Shown here piece by piece: positions 43,842 through 55,361 of a DNA stretch of 64,000 bases. Under the pieces are notes generated by a model. That model ran no database searches, was not told where the DNA came from, and saw only the letters and a program-made list of their open reading frames with translations. Source of the DNA: Phycomyces nitens. Lineage: Eukaryota; Mucoromycota; Mucoromycetes; Mucorales; Phycomycetaceae. Position 1 is the first letter of the stretch; each line of letters opens with the position of its first letter. Location: positions 930,001-994,000 of the forward strand of contig JAHRBC010000002.1 of the NCBI GenBank assembly GCA_022702545.1, read 5' to 3'. The position numbers were made by a program, and so were the translations under genes.

Positions 43842-45655
43842 AATATAAAGAGTATTTTGAATGAATACTGGAAAGAGAGGCTTTAATGCTTTTAAAGCCT
43901 TTTAATGGATTTTATATTATTAGAATGTGAGAAAAAAGTAAATAAAAAAAAGGCTCTGTTTGTAGGACAAAGGTACAATCTGTATCAAGTAGAGTCTAGA
44001 CAAATAAAAAGGTTCAAAGCCTTGCAAATATAATAATTAATGAACAATCATTTTGTTCCCGTTAAATATCGATGTTATATCTTTTGATCAGAGATAGATA
44101 TGTTTCGACTCTCTCTCTGCTTGTTTTACCATATTTTGGATATTGTATTTGAAGGTTTTCTTTTATATGTGTGTATTATAGTATATTTTTATACAAAATT
44201 TTTGTAGTGTTTATCAAGGAACAATATATCCAAAGGCTAACTATCTAAGAATCCAAGTTGTGCTCTTGAGAGAATACATTAGCTCAAGTCTCTTAATGTT
44301 TAAGGTGTTAATGGCGGCAATTCGGCTGGTGAAATATTCTGGAAGTGAGCTTTCCATATAGTCCTCAAGGTGAATTCCAGAATATTGTATGAGGACACTG
44401 TGCTACTGCTGACTTTAACTGACAGTGGATAAGGTGGTCAAATACAAGAAAGGTAAAAGATTCAATGAACCGGGTTGAAACTTGATGTCAAACTGGCTTT
44501 TTGTGAGAGCATACTCTGAATAGGCATTCATAATCTTCAAGGTCGGTACATAGAATATATTGTGGGTCATATATATTTGTTATTTTATGACTAAATGGCT
44601 GTTATATGCTGGGAATATTTTAAATTCTAAGAGGGAGACGCGAGTCCCATAAATAATCCCAGTGTGCTGGTGATGCGTGCGGGAAAAGATGTGGGACTTG
44701 GGTGAGAGACTGTCTTATGTGTCCAAGGATCACTTGGGCAGAGAGCTTCCATCTCTATGGAGCATCTGCTATACCAGAGGAAAGGAAGCTTTGGAAAGAA
44801 GGATGATATTGCTGAGTCAATGTCTTGTGGTGGAGAAATTATGAGTATGGATAACCACTTGTTCAGACAGAGCTCACTTTAATCTAAAATGTTTAATAAA
44901 GTGTATACGATAGCCCTAACTCATCTTTGCTCATATTAATGCCATCAACATCTACACTCAATAGTGTAGTCATATGTGAAAGAATTGCTTAACTGCAGTT
45001 TACTACATAAAACAAAGGTTGGTAAAGGTGGAGATGGGTCAAAAGTGGTATTAAGAGACGGCTTCTGTACAGTGATAGGGTTTATAACAGTCCAGTCAAG
45101 AGAGAGTGACATGACTTTTATAGCACAAGATATACTAAAAGTTCTGATGTGAGGTAACTGTAGTTCACTTTTATCTCAGTACTATCGTTTGAAAGTATTT
45201 GCCAATGAATGATGGAGGGGTGGTTTGATCGAGCAAGGGGAGGATCTATTGGGTTTGGAAGAGTATTGAGTCTGTAATCAATCAGCTCTTATCCTGCTCA
45301 AAGCCCTATTATTTTTTGTGATTTCCTTTGAATCATACTTGGAGAAGCTATCATTGAATACCCTTATCTATTTTAGAGAAGTAAACCATATAGTAATTGC
45401 AATATTATAGTTAAAAATGATAATAAACTGTGTATAAATGAATAAGGATTAAAGGTTCGGGTAGTATGTGGTACTTGAGAAATCTCTTTTTTTAAATAGG
45501 CGATACTAAATAATTAATTCTTTAGATACGTTTGCAACTATATACTCTAGTTAAAGAGCTTCCTTATATTTTTAAAGAGTGATGCTTTGTATTTAGAGAG
45601 ATTAACAATAAATACACTTTAATATGTATTTTTTACTAGGTGTTTGCCAAGAGAA

Positions 45656-46139
45656 TGTTATAGAACTCACGTGAAAACCTACAAGCCACCGCCAAATAAA
45701 ATATTCCCACTCCGTGACTTGCGTTTTAAAAATTTATTTTATTCAAACACCGATGGATTTGTCTATAAATAAGAGGTCGAAACTTGCCAATTCCTTTCTC
45801 TCTTTCTTTATTCACAGTGGTTGATAAATTATTGTCTTTCCACAGCTATTGCCTCCTATGTACGGTCTGCCGAACATGTGCTTGCACTGTCATGACCCCA
45901 CGAACATAAACCCCCCGCAATATGCTGATTACTGGCGAGGACATTTATCTGCCCAGCCCCAAATGAGTTTTTTTTAAGCTTTTCTCATTGGTGGGGGAAT
46001 GCTGTGGAGCACCAATATGTGTCTTAACAAACACGGTGTAAAAAAACCCCAAATCAAAAATAAATGAAAATGAATCAATAATACTTTATTGATATTTATT
46101 ATTGCTGCCTTGATACTTAGAAGGTGTCAAACACTTACA
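45656..46139 (+). repeat. possible solo LTR
   Basis: It starts TGTTATAG and ends CACTTACA (TG..CA borders). A TATA box (TATAAATA, 45774-45781) is followed by a pyrimidine-rich start region and, downstream, AATAAA near 46059. The order promoter, transcript start, polyadenylation signal fits an LTR. No convincing target-site duplication or internal region is visible, so this could be chance. Confidence 0.25.
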
Positions 46140-46927
46140 AGATGTATTGTCCATCTCCATCTTAATTCTACTCCGTCTAAAAAGAATCTATGCATCACCA
46201 ACCCTTCATTACAATAATCTACTTGTACCATCTTTATCCTTCAACGTAATCTCCCACCTTGTCTTTACCTTTTCAACATTCAACTACTTGCACCATTTAC
46301 ATCACTTAACAATACATTCTAACATTCACTCAATCTCTACCGTCAATCATTTTACTAATACCAATACCTTCATCTAATTCTTCATGCTATCCAAAGAATG
46401 TTCACTTTGGATAGTTCCAAGCCCAAAAACAACACCCATTCAAAGTACTGATTCCATTCATTAGAAACTTTATAAACATTAGTGCCAACATTCGGTTTGT
46501 ATTCCTTATGAGCCCTACTCACTCTTTGAGGATGGTGTTACCTTATTGTGTTTATGAAGTCATGTCTGATCTTACTATTGTAGCCTGCTTACTATGATTG
46601 TAGGTATTCAATATTAAGCTCAAGATCGGTCTATAGCTTGTTTTCAGTACTTGTTGAAATTAGAGCTTTAGTAGTTTGTTCCAGTCATTGACTTTGGTGT
46701 GCTTACGGCTTTGGCTCAGTTATTAACTTTGCAACTGATGTGTTTGTAATATACACACCACAACCGAGTCAAATACAAACTCTTTAACCGATCTCTGGTC
46801 AATATCTACTAATACCTTCAAGTTAATCTTTCGATAGTTATAAACTAGGCACTCGTCCAATTTATACCAACTCATAATTGGTCATTAAACAACAGGGATC
46901 TTAATCACAAGGGAATTTGAACATGAG

Positions 46928-46959
<32 letters not shown>

Positions 46960-48380
46960 CATAATGCTCTTTCTTTAATAAATAGCACTCACAGTATTAT
47001 TATTATTTCCCTTGAAGATACTCGTTGATATACTTTAATTTCAGTTTCATTTTACATACCACATGAATCTGAAATGTCAAAAAGATGCAAGTTTTAACTT
47101 GAATGTTCTCGAGGTGGCTATCAAAAAGGTCCTGACTTGAGTTCATCCCAAACCATCTGAAACAGATTAGATGATATTAAAGTAAGCTAAACCTACAACA
47201 CTAAAACTGCTCGAGAAAGTTTCTGGCCAAAGGGTGAGGATAAGAGAGAATAAGATAATATATCACTATCTTGGTAAAATATGATAAATGTAGGGCCTAT
47301 GGTCGGGTCCGTCTCCAATAACTGCAGCAAGTTCTTTTCTATATATATATATATATTTCCCCACTAAACTGTAAACTTTATAACCTTTTTATTCTTCACA
47401 ACCAGATCTTGCTTTAATACCAATGGCTTAAAAAGTCGATTGATATGGTTGCAGGTTGGAGTTAGTTTTATCTTGTTTGTAATTTGCGGAAATTCCAACG
47501 GAAAACCCGGTATGAGATGGACCGTGCGCCTTGTATCGGAGAAGACCCTATTTCCTTGGACCCGCAAATTTGGGTATTATTCCCAGCTGGCTGGTTGATT
47601 CTTTGGAATAATCTACGCTTAATGTATGTAACTTATATATTTTACTGCCTCAATTGCCTAATCCTTGTGGGCTTCTCCAAGCACATCCAAAAATCTAGAA
47701 AGAATTGCATTTTTATGTTATTTTTTTTGCTTGTTTTATTTAGCTTTATTAGAATATACCGTGAATCCAAGCAAGCATATACTCTTATTGGTCAGTTTAT
47801 TGGGGTTGGTATAAAGGGCTTTGTGGAATATGCCTAGATTACAAGTATCCTATCATTATTGGTGAAGCCTATTGGACTCGATCTGTTTTTAATTTTCAAT
47901 ATTTCTAATAGTTAGTTATATGAATGGATTTTGTGCTCTCAAAGATCCAAGCAATGTTTAATATACTTGCCATAAAATATGGACACTTTTTAAATTTTTT
48001 TTTACACATTTACATCTTGTTTGACACGATGAATCTTGTATTGGTCTTTGCCTGTTATAAATATGGGCTGTGTACACATAAATCTTCTATTGGTTTTGTT
48101 GCTATTGAATTTAAGCTAGTTATTAAACAATACTTTGTTCGATATGATAAAAAAAGGTGGGTTCTTTTTTGTTCTCAGGTTTAGAATGAATAAGGCTAAA
48201 TATCGTTTTGTAGTGAGGGGATATTTTAATGGGGATGGGGGGTTTGGGAAAAGAAATGCTTCATTGCGTGAGTGTAGTTAACGGACAAAGTATATGGGGG
48301 AAAAAGGGGAGGGGCGACGCAGAAGAAAAGCAAAAAATACATGTATGAATTACAATAAAAAAAAAAGAGAAAATAATCAA

Positions 48381-48440
48381 AGGGGAAAAAGGGAGAGGGG
48401 GAGGGGGAGGGGGAGGGGAAAGGGGGGGAGAAAGGGGATG
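48381..48440 (+). repeat. G-run tract with G-quadruplex potential
   Basis: Six or more runs of four or more G separated by single A or short spacers lie just downstream of the importin beta stop. On the importin sense strand it is C-rich. Confidence 0.8.
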
Positions 48441-48550
48441 TATTTTAAGGAAAAGATATAGAAAAGAATAAATGGGATCTGTTACCAATCCAGTCCAGCG
48501 TCACCTCAAACTTCCTCAATCTTGTATTTGTATACACAGAAAGCTAATAT

Positions 48551-51500
48551 TTACTGGCATGCCCGCTTGATCATCTATTAAATTAAACAAGTGTTAGTCA
48601 TTATGCTAGAGAGAGAAAGAGAGAGAGCTCGACTGATCCAGCACGTACCTCTTTAGCCCATCGAGCAGTCTCCTTTGTAGATTGTCCATAATGACGGCTA
48701 ACTCTAGCATCACGCAGTATATGTCCAACCCATTCTTCAGAATAGAATTGTTTCAAGTGGGTTCCGAATGTCTCGGCAAGGTCACTGAAAAGGCTAGGTT
48801 AGTCAACTATTTCTTTTTTTTGTTATCTAGCAACCTACCCCATTAAACCAAGCAAGGCGCGTGTAAGAGAGTCAGAACGGTTGTTATCCATTGCGAGTGA
48901 ACCCATAAACTGGAAGATGCTAGGAACATAGGGCAACAATACAGATGCTAAATACCCCCCAAAAAAGAACGTCAATTGGCCATGTTTGATTGTCATTGCT
49001 CAAAAAAAACTTACCCTTTCCACTGCTGTTCATTCCCTGGACAATACCAACATAAGCCTCAACATTGCCCTCTTGCAATGTGTTTACATAGTCAATCATA
49101 TCAAAGTTATCAGCATCGGCACGCATTCCACCAGCCTGCTGCAAGACCATCATTACAACCTCGAGGAAAGGCTCAAACTTGTCTCCAATAGCAAGTGCAA
49201 TATCACCAAAGCATGACAGAATGCAGGGCTTTACACTGCGATGAAGAACAGGGCTCTGAAGATTGTTCACCAAGAGACTCATAAAGACATTGCAATAAGG
49301 TGCCCATGCGGGTCCAAGAGCACGGCAGATATCACCAATAATACCCACGGCAATGAAGCACAACTGATATTCAGCAGGGTTTTGCAATGCTGCACAGAGA
49401 GCAGGAGTAAATGGCTCAACATAGCGATCAAAGTCGTTCTCAAGTGCACTTGTGAGAGCACCGACGGCCAAAAAAGCATCTTCAGTAGCAGTCGACTGCT
49501 TGGGGTTGTTCAACAGACGAAGAATCACAGCCATGATGCGATCAGAAACAGAGCTGATATCACGCGAAAGACGGCGGATACAGTTGGTAAGAACACCAAG
49601 CAAACTAGAGACCAACTCAGAGTGATCTGCTCTCTCATCAGAACCAACAATTTGGCTTTCCATGGCAACACTGGCATCCAGGCGATCCAATATGGTGAGT
49701 GCAATGTTCTGGACAATGGTGATACAATCATTGGCCGAGTACATTACAAGAGTAGCAATAGCTTCATAGGCAGATGTTCTGCAGTTGGCTTCATTGTCAC
49801 ATCGGCCAGTGAATACCAAAAGAGCATTTGTGATACCCTCGTAATACATCGAGAGAGGAGATGTGGGAGCCTCATCGCCAAGGGAAGGGCCCAGTTGTTC
49901 GGCCAAGCTCATCAATGCCTAGAAAGCCAGCAATAACAATAATCAGAACCTGGTTTCCCATATATTCTGAAAACTTACCCAACAGCAGTTGCTGACAATA
50001 CGAGGGTTGTCTTGGAGACCGAAAACAAGAGCAGTGATGAGCTCATGGAGACATTCCTTGGGCTTAATACAATCAATCAACAGCTCAGAGACACGACCAA
50101 GAGTCCATGCAACGGTGTCCTTCACATTCACGACAGGATCTTTCATCATGTTAATCAGAGCAGGAAGGGCCTGTGTGATACAAGATAAGTTTCTGGATAA
50201 AATAAAATAAAATAAAAAAAGAATATCTCTAGATTGTTACCTGATTGACCAAAGGCTTGAGTGTCTCACTATCGGGTCCCTCGAGAATAGAGCCAAATGC
50301 CATGACAGCAGCCTCACGGTTTCTCCAGTCAGTATCATTGATGTTGTTTTCAACAAAAGGAACAATGGGGCCAATGATGATATTTCCAACACATTGGGCA
50401 AGGAGTGACAAACAGGTTGAAGCAGCCATCGAAACAGTCCATTCATCTTCATCTTCGTCCTCTTCCTGCTTTGTAAGCAACCACAGAAGAACAGGCAGAA
50501 TATCGGGCAGAGCTCTTTCGGCAAACTGGTGGACAGTGCGTTCGGGCTCTTCTCCAGCATCTTGTGCCTAGATCATCAAGGAATATTATGGTTAATAAAT
50601 ATTCTAGCCACAAACCCAAACCCCAAACCCAAACCCCAAATGACACCTAGCATATATATATGTATATGTGTATTTATATACCTCATAAGCCTCTTCCTTC
50701 ATTGCCAATTCCTCGTCGCAGACAGTAGACCAAAACTCAATAGCCTGCAATTGCACCTTTTCGTCTGGGTTTCTCATACCTTGGATAGTAAGCTATGATA
50801 GTAGACATATTTAAAAGACTGTAAAAGATGACTTGTGAGGTGATGACTTACTCCAAACAAGGCAGATTCCATGTAGACACGCATATAGTCATAGTAGAGC
50901 TGCATGATCTTTGCAAGACACTCAAAGGCAACGGCCTGAACCTGGGTGGATTCACTCTGAGTAGCAGCGCACATGACATCCATAATGTAGTTTCTCTCAA
51001 ACTATATATATATAAATATATACATATATATGTACACAATAGTTTGTCAATCTCTGTCTGTACACCCGCCTTACTATAAGATTCCAAGCATATTTACATC
51101 ACGCTCAAAATTGGCTTTAATGAATTCCAAAGAGTTGTACATGGCACGCATGGCTGCAAGTCGAACTTCCTGACTATAGAAATTAAGAAAGGCATAAGGA
51201 TCTATCTTGTAATGGGTCATCAAAAGCAGTTCTTACTCTGTTTCCTCCTTGTGGGCTCCTTGCATGATCGCAGTCAAGATCTGGTTAGACTGACTGGCGA
51301 GAACATCGGGATCCTGGTACAATCATATGCTCAGTATCCAAAGCCTAGACGATCTACAACCATTCTCGACTTACTGTAGCCTCGCAGATGTAACCAATGG
51401 TTTGGAGGGTAGACTGCTTCAAGTTGGTGTTGTTTGGTACAGTCACATTTTCTAGCAGAATGTTGATCAGATCTTGCCACTGGCCTTTGGGCAGTTCGAT

Positions 51501-52232
51501 TTCTGCAATTGCAGCAACAACCTAAACCAGAAACAGTAAATGCCAGAGTTCCCCTTCTCCCGTTCATTTATGCACTGTATCCTACCTGTCCAGCAATCTT
51601 GCCAACGGTCTGTCGTGGCGCAGTCAAGGCCATGAGTGCCTATAATAATAATTATAATAATATTAATATTAATATAAAAAAAAACCCCCCCTCCCATTTA
51701 CAAAATCAACATCGATCCCAATTTAATATAGCACGATCTAAATAACTTACAAATCGCTTAATGTTGGCTCTGACGTTCTCAGCCACAGTCAACCAGCGGT
51801 GGGCACACTCTTGTTTGCGAGCATATTCCTATTATTTCAGCAATTAAATAACCAGAGTACTCAGAGTATCACATAATCACATTATCTATCCGTCTATCTG
51901 TCTATTTACTTTTGCTGTCAGCGTGTTCTTAAAGGCAAGACCTGCAGCCTGGCGAATGGAATCGTCTGTTTGATCATTGGCCAAGAGCTGGGTTAACAAA
52001 AGCGCGTAATTCTCCTAATGAATGTCAATGATTGATTAGTCTATTGTTCGACTGGTACACCAGCTGTGGTGTGGTACATACGTAGTTTTCTTGAGCAAAA
52101 AGCTCCAACTTGTGAGTAGCTTCCTCGCGAAGAGTAGCATCTATAGAGCAGTTGTCAGAAGAATGATTCGATGGGTAAGATCAGATATTTACTGGGAGAT
52201 AGCGTGTGAGAGAAGAGCGTGGCAATGTCCAT
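48551..52232 (-). CDS. KAP95: importin subunit beta-1 / Kap95 (862 aa), 16 exons
   Basis: The exons run from 52232-52193 to 48574-48551, the largest being 49918-49015; their summed length is 863 codons. The N-terminus MDIATLFSHTLSPNATLREE matches importin beta. HEAT repeats follow, with landmark blocks ANIKRFALMALTAPRQTVGK, GQWQDLINILLENV, TLQTIGYICEAT, EVRLAAMRAMYNSLEFIKAN, FWSTVCDEELAMKEEAYE, an acidic loop (QEEDEDEDEW), NREAAVMAFGSILEGP and KDTVAWTLGRVSELL. The protein carries importin-alpha cargo through nuclear pores and binds Ran-GTP at its N-terminal repeats. Length equals that of yeast Kap95 and human KPNB1 within a few residues. Introns are short and all phases agree. Confidence 0.95.
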
Positions 52233-52857
52233 GGTTATGTCAAGCCTCGAATATCTATCTATCTAGAATTGTATATTAATATTAAAGTGTAATAAGATAA
52301 AAAATAATAATAAAATAAAAATAAAAATAAAAAAAAATAAAGATATAAAGATAAATATCAATGCAGCGGTTGGACAGTTTAAGTTTTTTAAGCTTTTTTT
52401 TTATTGCTGATTTTCAGCCAGCCTAGAGATTTGAACAAGACAAAAACTCACCAGGACAAAGGTAAAAGAGAGGAAGTAAAGGGCGATGAAGCCAGAGACA
52501 CACGTTTAGGCTGATGTAGGCACAATGCTGCGTTCTTGATAATGAGTGCGAAAAAAAAATTAGAGTGTTGCGTCATCATCAAATGTGACCATTATTAAAT
52601 GTTACACTTCTAATCGGAGCTGTGGGTGGTTTTGGCAATGAGATCAACTGGCTCATTGGAGCACATAATTCATGTCCAGTGCCTAAAATAACAAAAGCAA
52701 ACTCAGAAGCTTGGAGAACTTGCTTTATATATATGTGTATATATATGTATATATATGTATATGAATTATAGAGACACTTTATGTGTAAAGACCAAGCAAA
52801 TCCTAACCACAGTCCTCTTTTTTCTCCTTGTACATTAATTGCCACTGTCAATTTCAA
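52233..52857. other. intergenic region between importin beta and TRS20
   Basis: The upstream region of the importin beta gene, AAATA repeats near 52300-52340, a TATATG repeat near 52727-52762 and the TRS20 3' region. ORFs on either strand (for example minus 52857-52579) carry no recognisable motif. Confidence 0.6.
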
Positions 52858-53557
52858 TCAAAGGAACCGTCTAGCTACTGCCTTGACCCGTACATCAAAC
52901 TGCTGGCTAGTGATGGGAGAGTTCTTTTCATAAAAAGGGTTCATCAAGATCTACATGGACAGTTACAGTTGGGTTGATTTGGAGGCATTGAAAGGGGATT
53001 ACCTTGATATAGAGCTCATATATCTCATTAAAAAAGTTCTTGATACTATCCTCTGACTTTTGATCGTGTAAGAGCATGAATTTGATATCTAGAGACATTG
53101 TCAGAGTAAAGGACGATTTACATGTAAATCAAGCTATGCAAATATAATAGTAATAATAATAATAATAAAAAGGATACTGCCGGCAGTAACGAATGATGAC
53201 ACGAAAAACTCATTGAATCGATCAATGGATTTCAGGTACCTTTATTAAATAAATTAAGCACAAGATAAAACAAAGGTTCATTATTTACATTGCATGGGTG
53301 GTCCATTGGATTTCCTCGACAACATCAAGAGCAGCATGAGTTATGAACTGATTGAGATGCTTATGGTCGTCTCTCTACGGGTAAAACAAAAAATGAGAGA
53401 TTAAAACGGTTGAAGAGCAGCATGCCAAAACAATTCTCTTTCAATAATCTACCCTGCTAAGGTCAATAAGGGTGGATGACCTCGAGGAAGGAGTAATGTC
53501 TGCTTCATAGATTGGGTTGTCGGTTGCGCCCACAATAGCAAAATAGTATACCGACAT
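52858..53557 (-). CDS. TRS20: TRAPP complex subunit 2, sedlin/Trs20 (143 aa)
   Basis: Five exons: 53557-53453, 53374-53289, 53239-53178, 53088-53003 and 52950-52858. The protein starts MSVYYFAIVGATDNPIYEAD, the hallmark sedlin N-terminus. It continues with RDDHKHLNQFITHAALDVV, YLKSIDRFNEFFVSSFVTAG, IKFMLLHDQKSEDSIKNFF and ends NPFYEKNSPITSQQFDVRVK. This longin-fold protein joins core TRAPP complexes, which activate Rab/Ypt1 in ER-Golgi traffic. Length is within a few residues of human sedlin (140). A potential upstream exon (from about 53612, after TTTTTTAG) is open in frame, but the family start is at 53557. Confidence 0.93.
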
Positions 53558-54085
53558 GGCTTGCTTCTTCTTGACCTTTGGCTTATTCACTTGGTTTGGT
53601 GGGTCGTACACCTAAAAAAGAAGAACGGAAATTGAAAGCCAAGTGACATCAGCGATTTTGTAAAGAGAGTATATATATCCTCTTTCTTTTTTGATAAAAA
53701 AGAGGTCTTTTAGATATTGATGGCATGGATTTGATATGAATGATTTGGATCTTCTTGTATGTGAAATGCCTAGATATCTGGTGAATTTGGGTGGGGAATG
53801 ATTGTCTATTTTCTTATAGACAGCGGTTTATCCAAAATGTAGCAGCAGAAAGCATTGCCCAAAATAACCTGATGGTTTACTATACATCTATATAAAGAAG
53901 TCTTGAATGAACTCTGGACAAAAAAGAACAACGTTTTTTCTTTATTGGAATTGTTTAATGTCTTTATAAATTGCTGGAATATTATATATAAAGCTGTTTG
54001 TCTTTGCAGAGACCATTGAAACTTTTGGGTTAAAAAAGTCACGGTATAATTTCCTTGACACTAAAGACAATCTATCCTTTTCATC
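53558..54085. other. divergent intergenic region between TRS20 and TTC1
   Basis: Probably the shared promoter region of both genes plus a TRS20 5' leader. AT-rich; an ORF on the minus strand (54042-53806) shows no motif. Confidence 0.6.
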
Positions 54086-55059
54086 ATGGCCATAATTGAA
54101 GAGATTATCGAACAAGAGGCACCAAAGGGTAACTCTATTCGACCCAAAATATGGCCCATTAAAAATTATTATTATTTCAAACAGTCGTGATTCCTACAGA
54201 GCAGTCCAACCCAACCGCCCAGAATCAGCAGGCTAAACATGATGCATCGGTGCCATTGTCAAATGACAGCAGAGCCGTAGCCGATGAAGATGACCAGTTT
54301 TTTGACTGTGAAGAACACCAGCCTGAAGAGCTAAAGGTACCCATTCTACTGAATCTAGAGCAAAATATGCAAATGAATATGATGGATATCCTTGCTTATA
54401 TTGGATTTTTTATATATATGTTCAAGCGTTTGATCAAAGAGGCAAATGAATACAAGGTATTGGGTAACCAGGCCTTTGCAGGCTCTGAATTTGAGAGAGC
54501 CATTGGAGAGTATGAGAATGCTCTGGTCGTCTCTCCATTGTCTCAAAAGAAAGACAGGGCAATTTACTTTGCCAATATTGCTGCATGTCACCTCAAACTG
54601 GTAAACTTTGGACATCTAGACAAACACAAAAGACTTATGTGATGCTTATTAACCAAGGGCAAACCCAAAGATGCAAGGGACATGTGTACTCGGGCAATTG
54701 AGCTAGATCCTGAATACACAAAGGCCTTGCTGAGAAGAGCACAGGCAAATGAAAAGATTGGATCCTATACAGCACTATCTGAAGCACTAGAGGATTACAA
54801 GGCACTTTCCAAGATGGCTGGTCTGGACGCCTACACTCGAAAGGAATGTTCAAGGGCCCAGAGGACTCTGCCAGATGTCATCAAGGCTCAAATGGAGAAG
54901 GAAAAGGACGAGATGATGGGAAAACTAAAGGATCTCGGCAATACTCTTTTGGGCAAGTTTGGGCTGTCGACTGATAACTTCCAGTTCCAACAGAATCCAA
55001 ATTCAGGTGGCTACAGTATGAATTTTGTCAATGGAGAAAAGGGCAGCCCAGCCAAATGA
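54086..55059 (+). CDS. tetratricopeptide repeat protein 1-like (TTC1), 256 aa
   Basis: Exons 54086-54128, 54185-54336, 54427-54600 and 54658-55059. An acidic N-terminus (DEDDQFFDCEEHQPEE) precedes three TPR units: ANEYKVLGNQAFAGSEFERA, RAIYFANIAACHLKLGKPKD and EYTKALLRRAQANEKIGSY. The C-terminus KDLGNTLLGKFGLSTDNFQF followed by GGYSMNFVNG is the diagnostic TTC1 tail. TTC1 proteins are TPR adaptors reported to bind chaperones and G proteins; the role in fungi is not established. Intron 3 (54601-54657) was placed so that TPR 2 runs HLKL-GKPKDAR, which restores the canonical repeat length. The acceptor before exon 3 is the least certain junction. Confidence 0.88.
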
Positions 55060-55361
55060 ACATAATAATTATCAGAGCTCTCTTCTTTTTGTATTTGATT
55101 ATTTTGTGCTGTATTGTGTATACACATGTGTGTGTGTGTGTGTTTAAATAAAGACTTGTGAAAAACAATAAATATATATATAGATAGATAAAAATGTAAA
55201 AAGAGAAAGAGAGATGTACTGGTAATAACAAAGAGAAACAGCAGCAGCAATAAAACAATAAGAATTTGAGAGGGGTGATGGAAAGCAAAAGGATCAGGGA
55301 AAAATTACAAGATGACTTGAGATCTTAATTTTCAGGTGAATTTTTTTTTAATATATTAAAG

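Larger units (their letters stand above)
37333..44060. repeat. segmental duplication copy 2 (about 6.7 kb)
   Basis: It contains F-box gene D, the second Tc1 remnant and broken F-box gene E. It aligns collinearly with 23997-30745. Its left edge is exactly the right end of the DIRS element, and its right edge lies upstream of gene E near 44060. Confidence 0.9.
43842..48550. other. gene-poor accessory region (about 4.7 kb)
   Basis: Up to about 44060 it is the upstream flank of gene E. Beyond that the sequence is unique within the window and AT-rich, with TA repeats at about 46927-46955 and 47341-47355. A possible solo LTR is listed separately. ORFs at 46147-46377, 47517-47837 and 47924-48184 are hydrophobic, AT-driven and show no known motif. 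A G-rich tract lies near 48381-48440. No credible gene was found. Confidence 0.6.

Noticed and set aside
47517..47837. Hydrophobic ORF in the gene-poor region
   Set aside because: AT-driven hydrophobicity, no motif, no supporting splice or promoter signals.
49241..49936. 231-aa plus-strand ORF
   Set aside because: Antisense of importin beta exon 13, which has strong family conservation.
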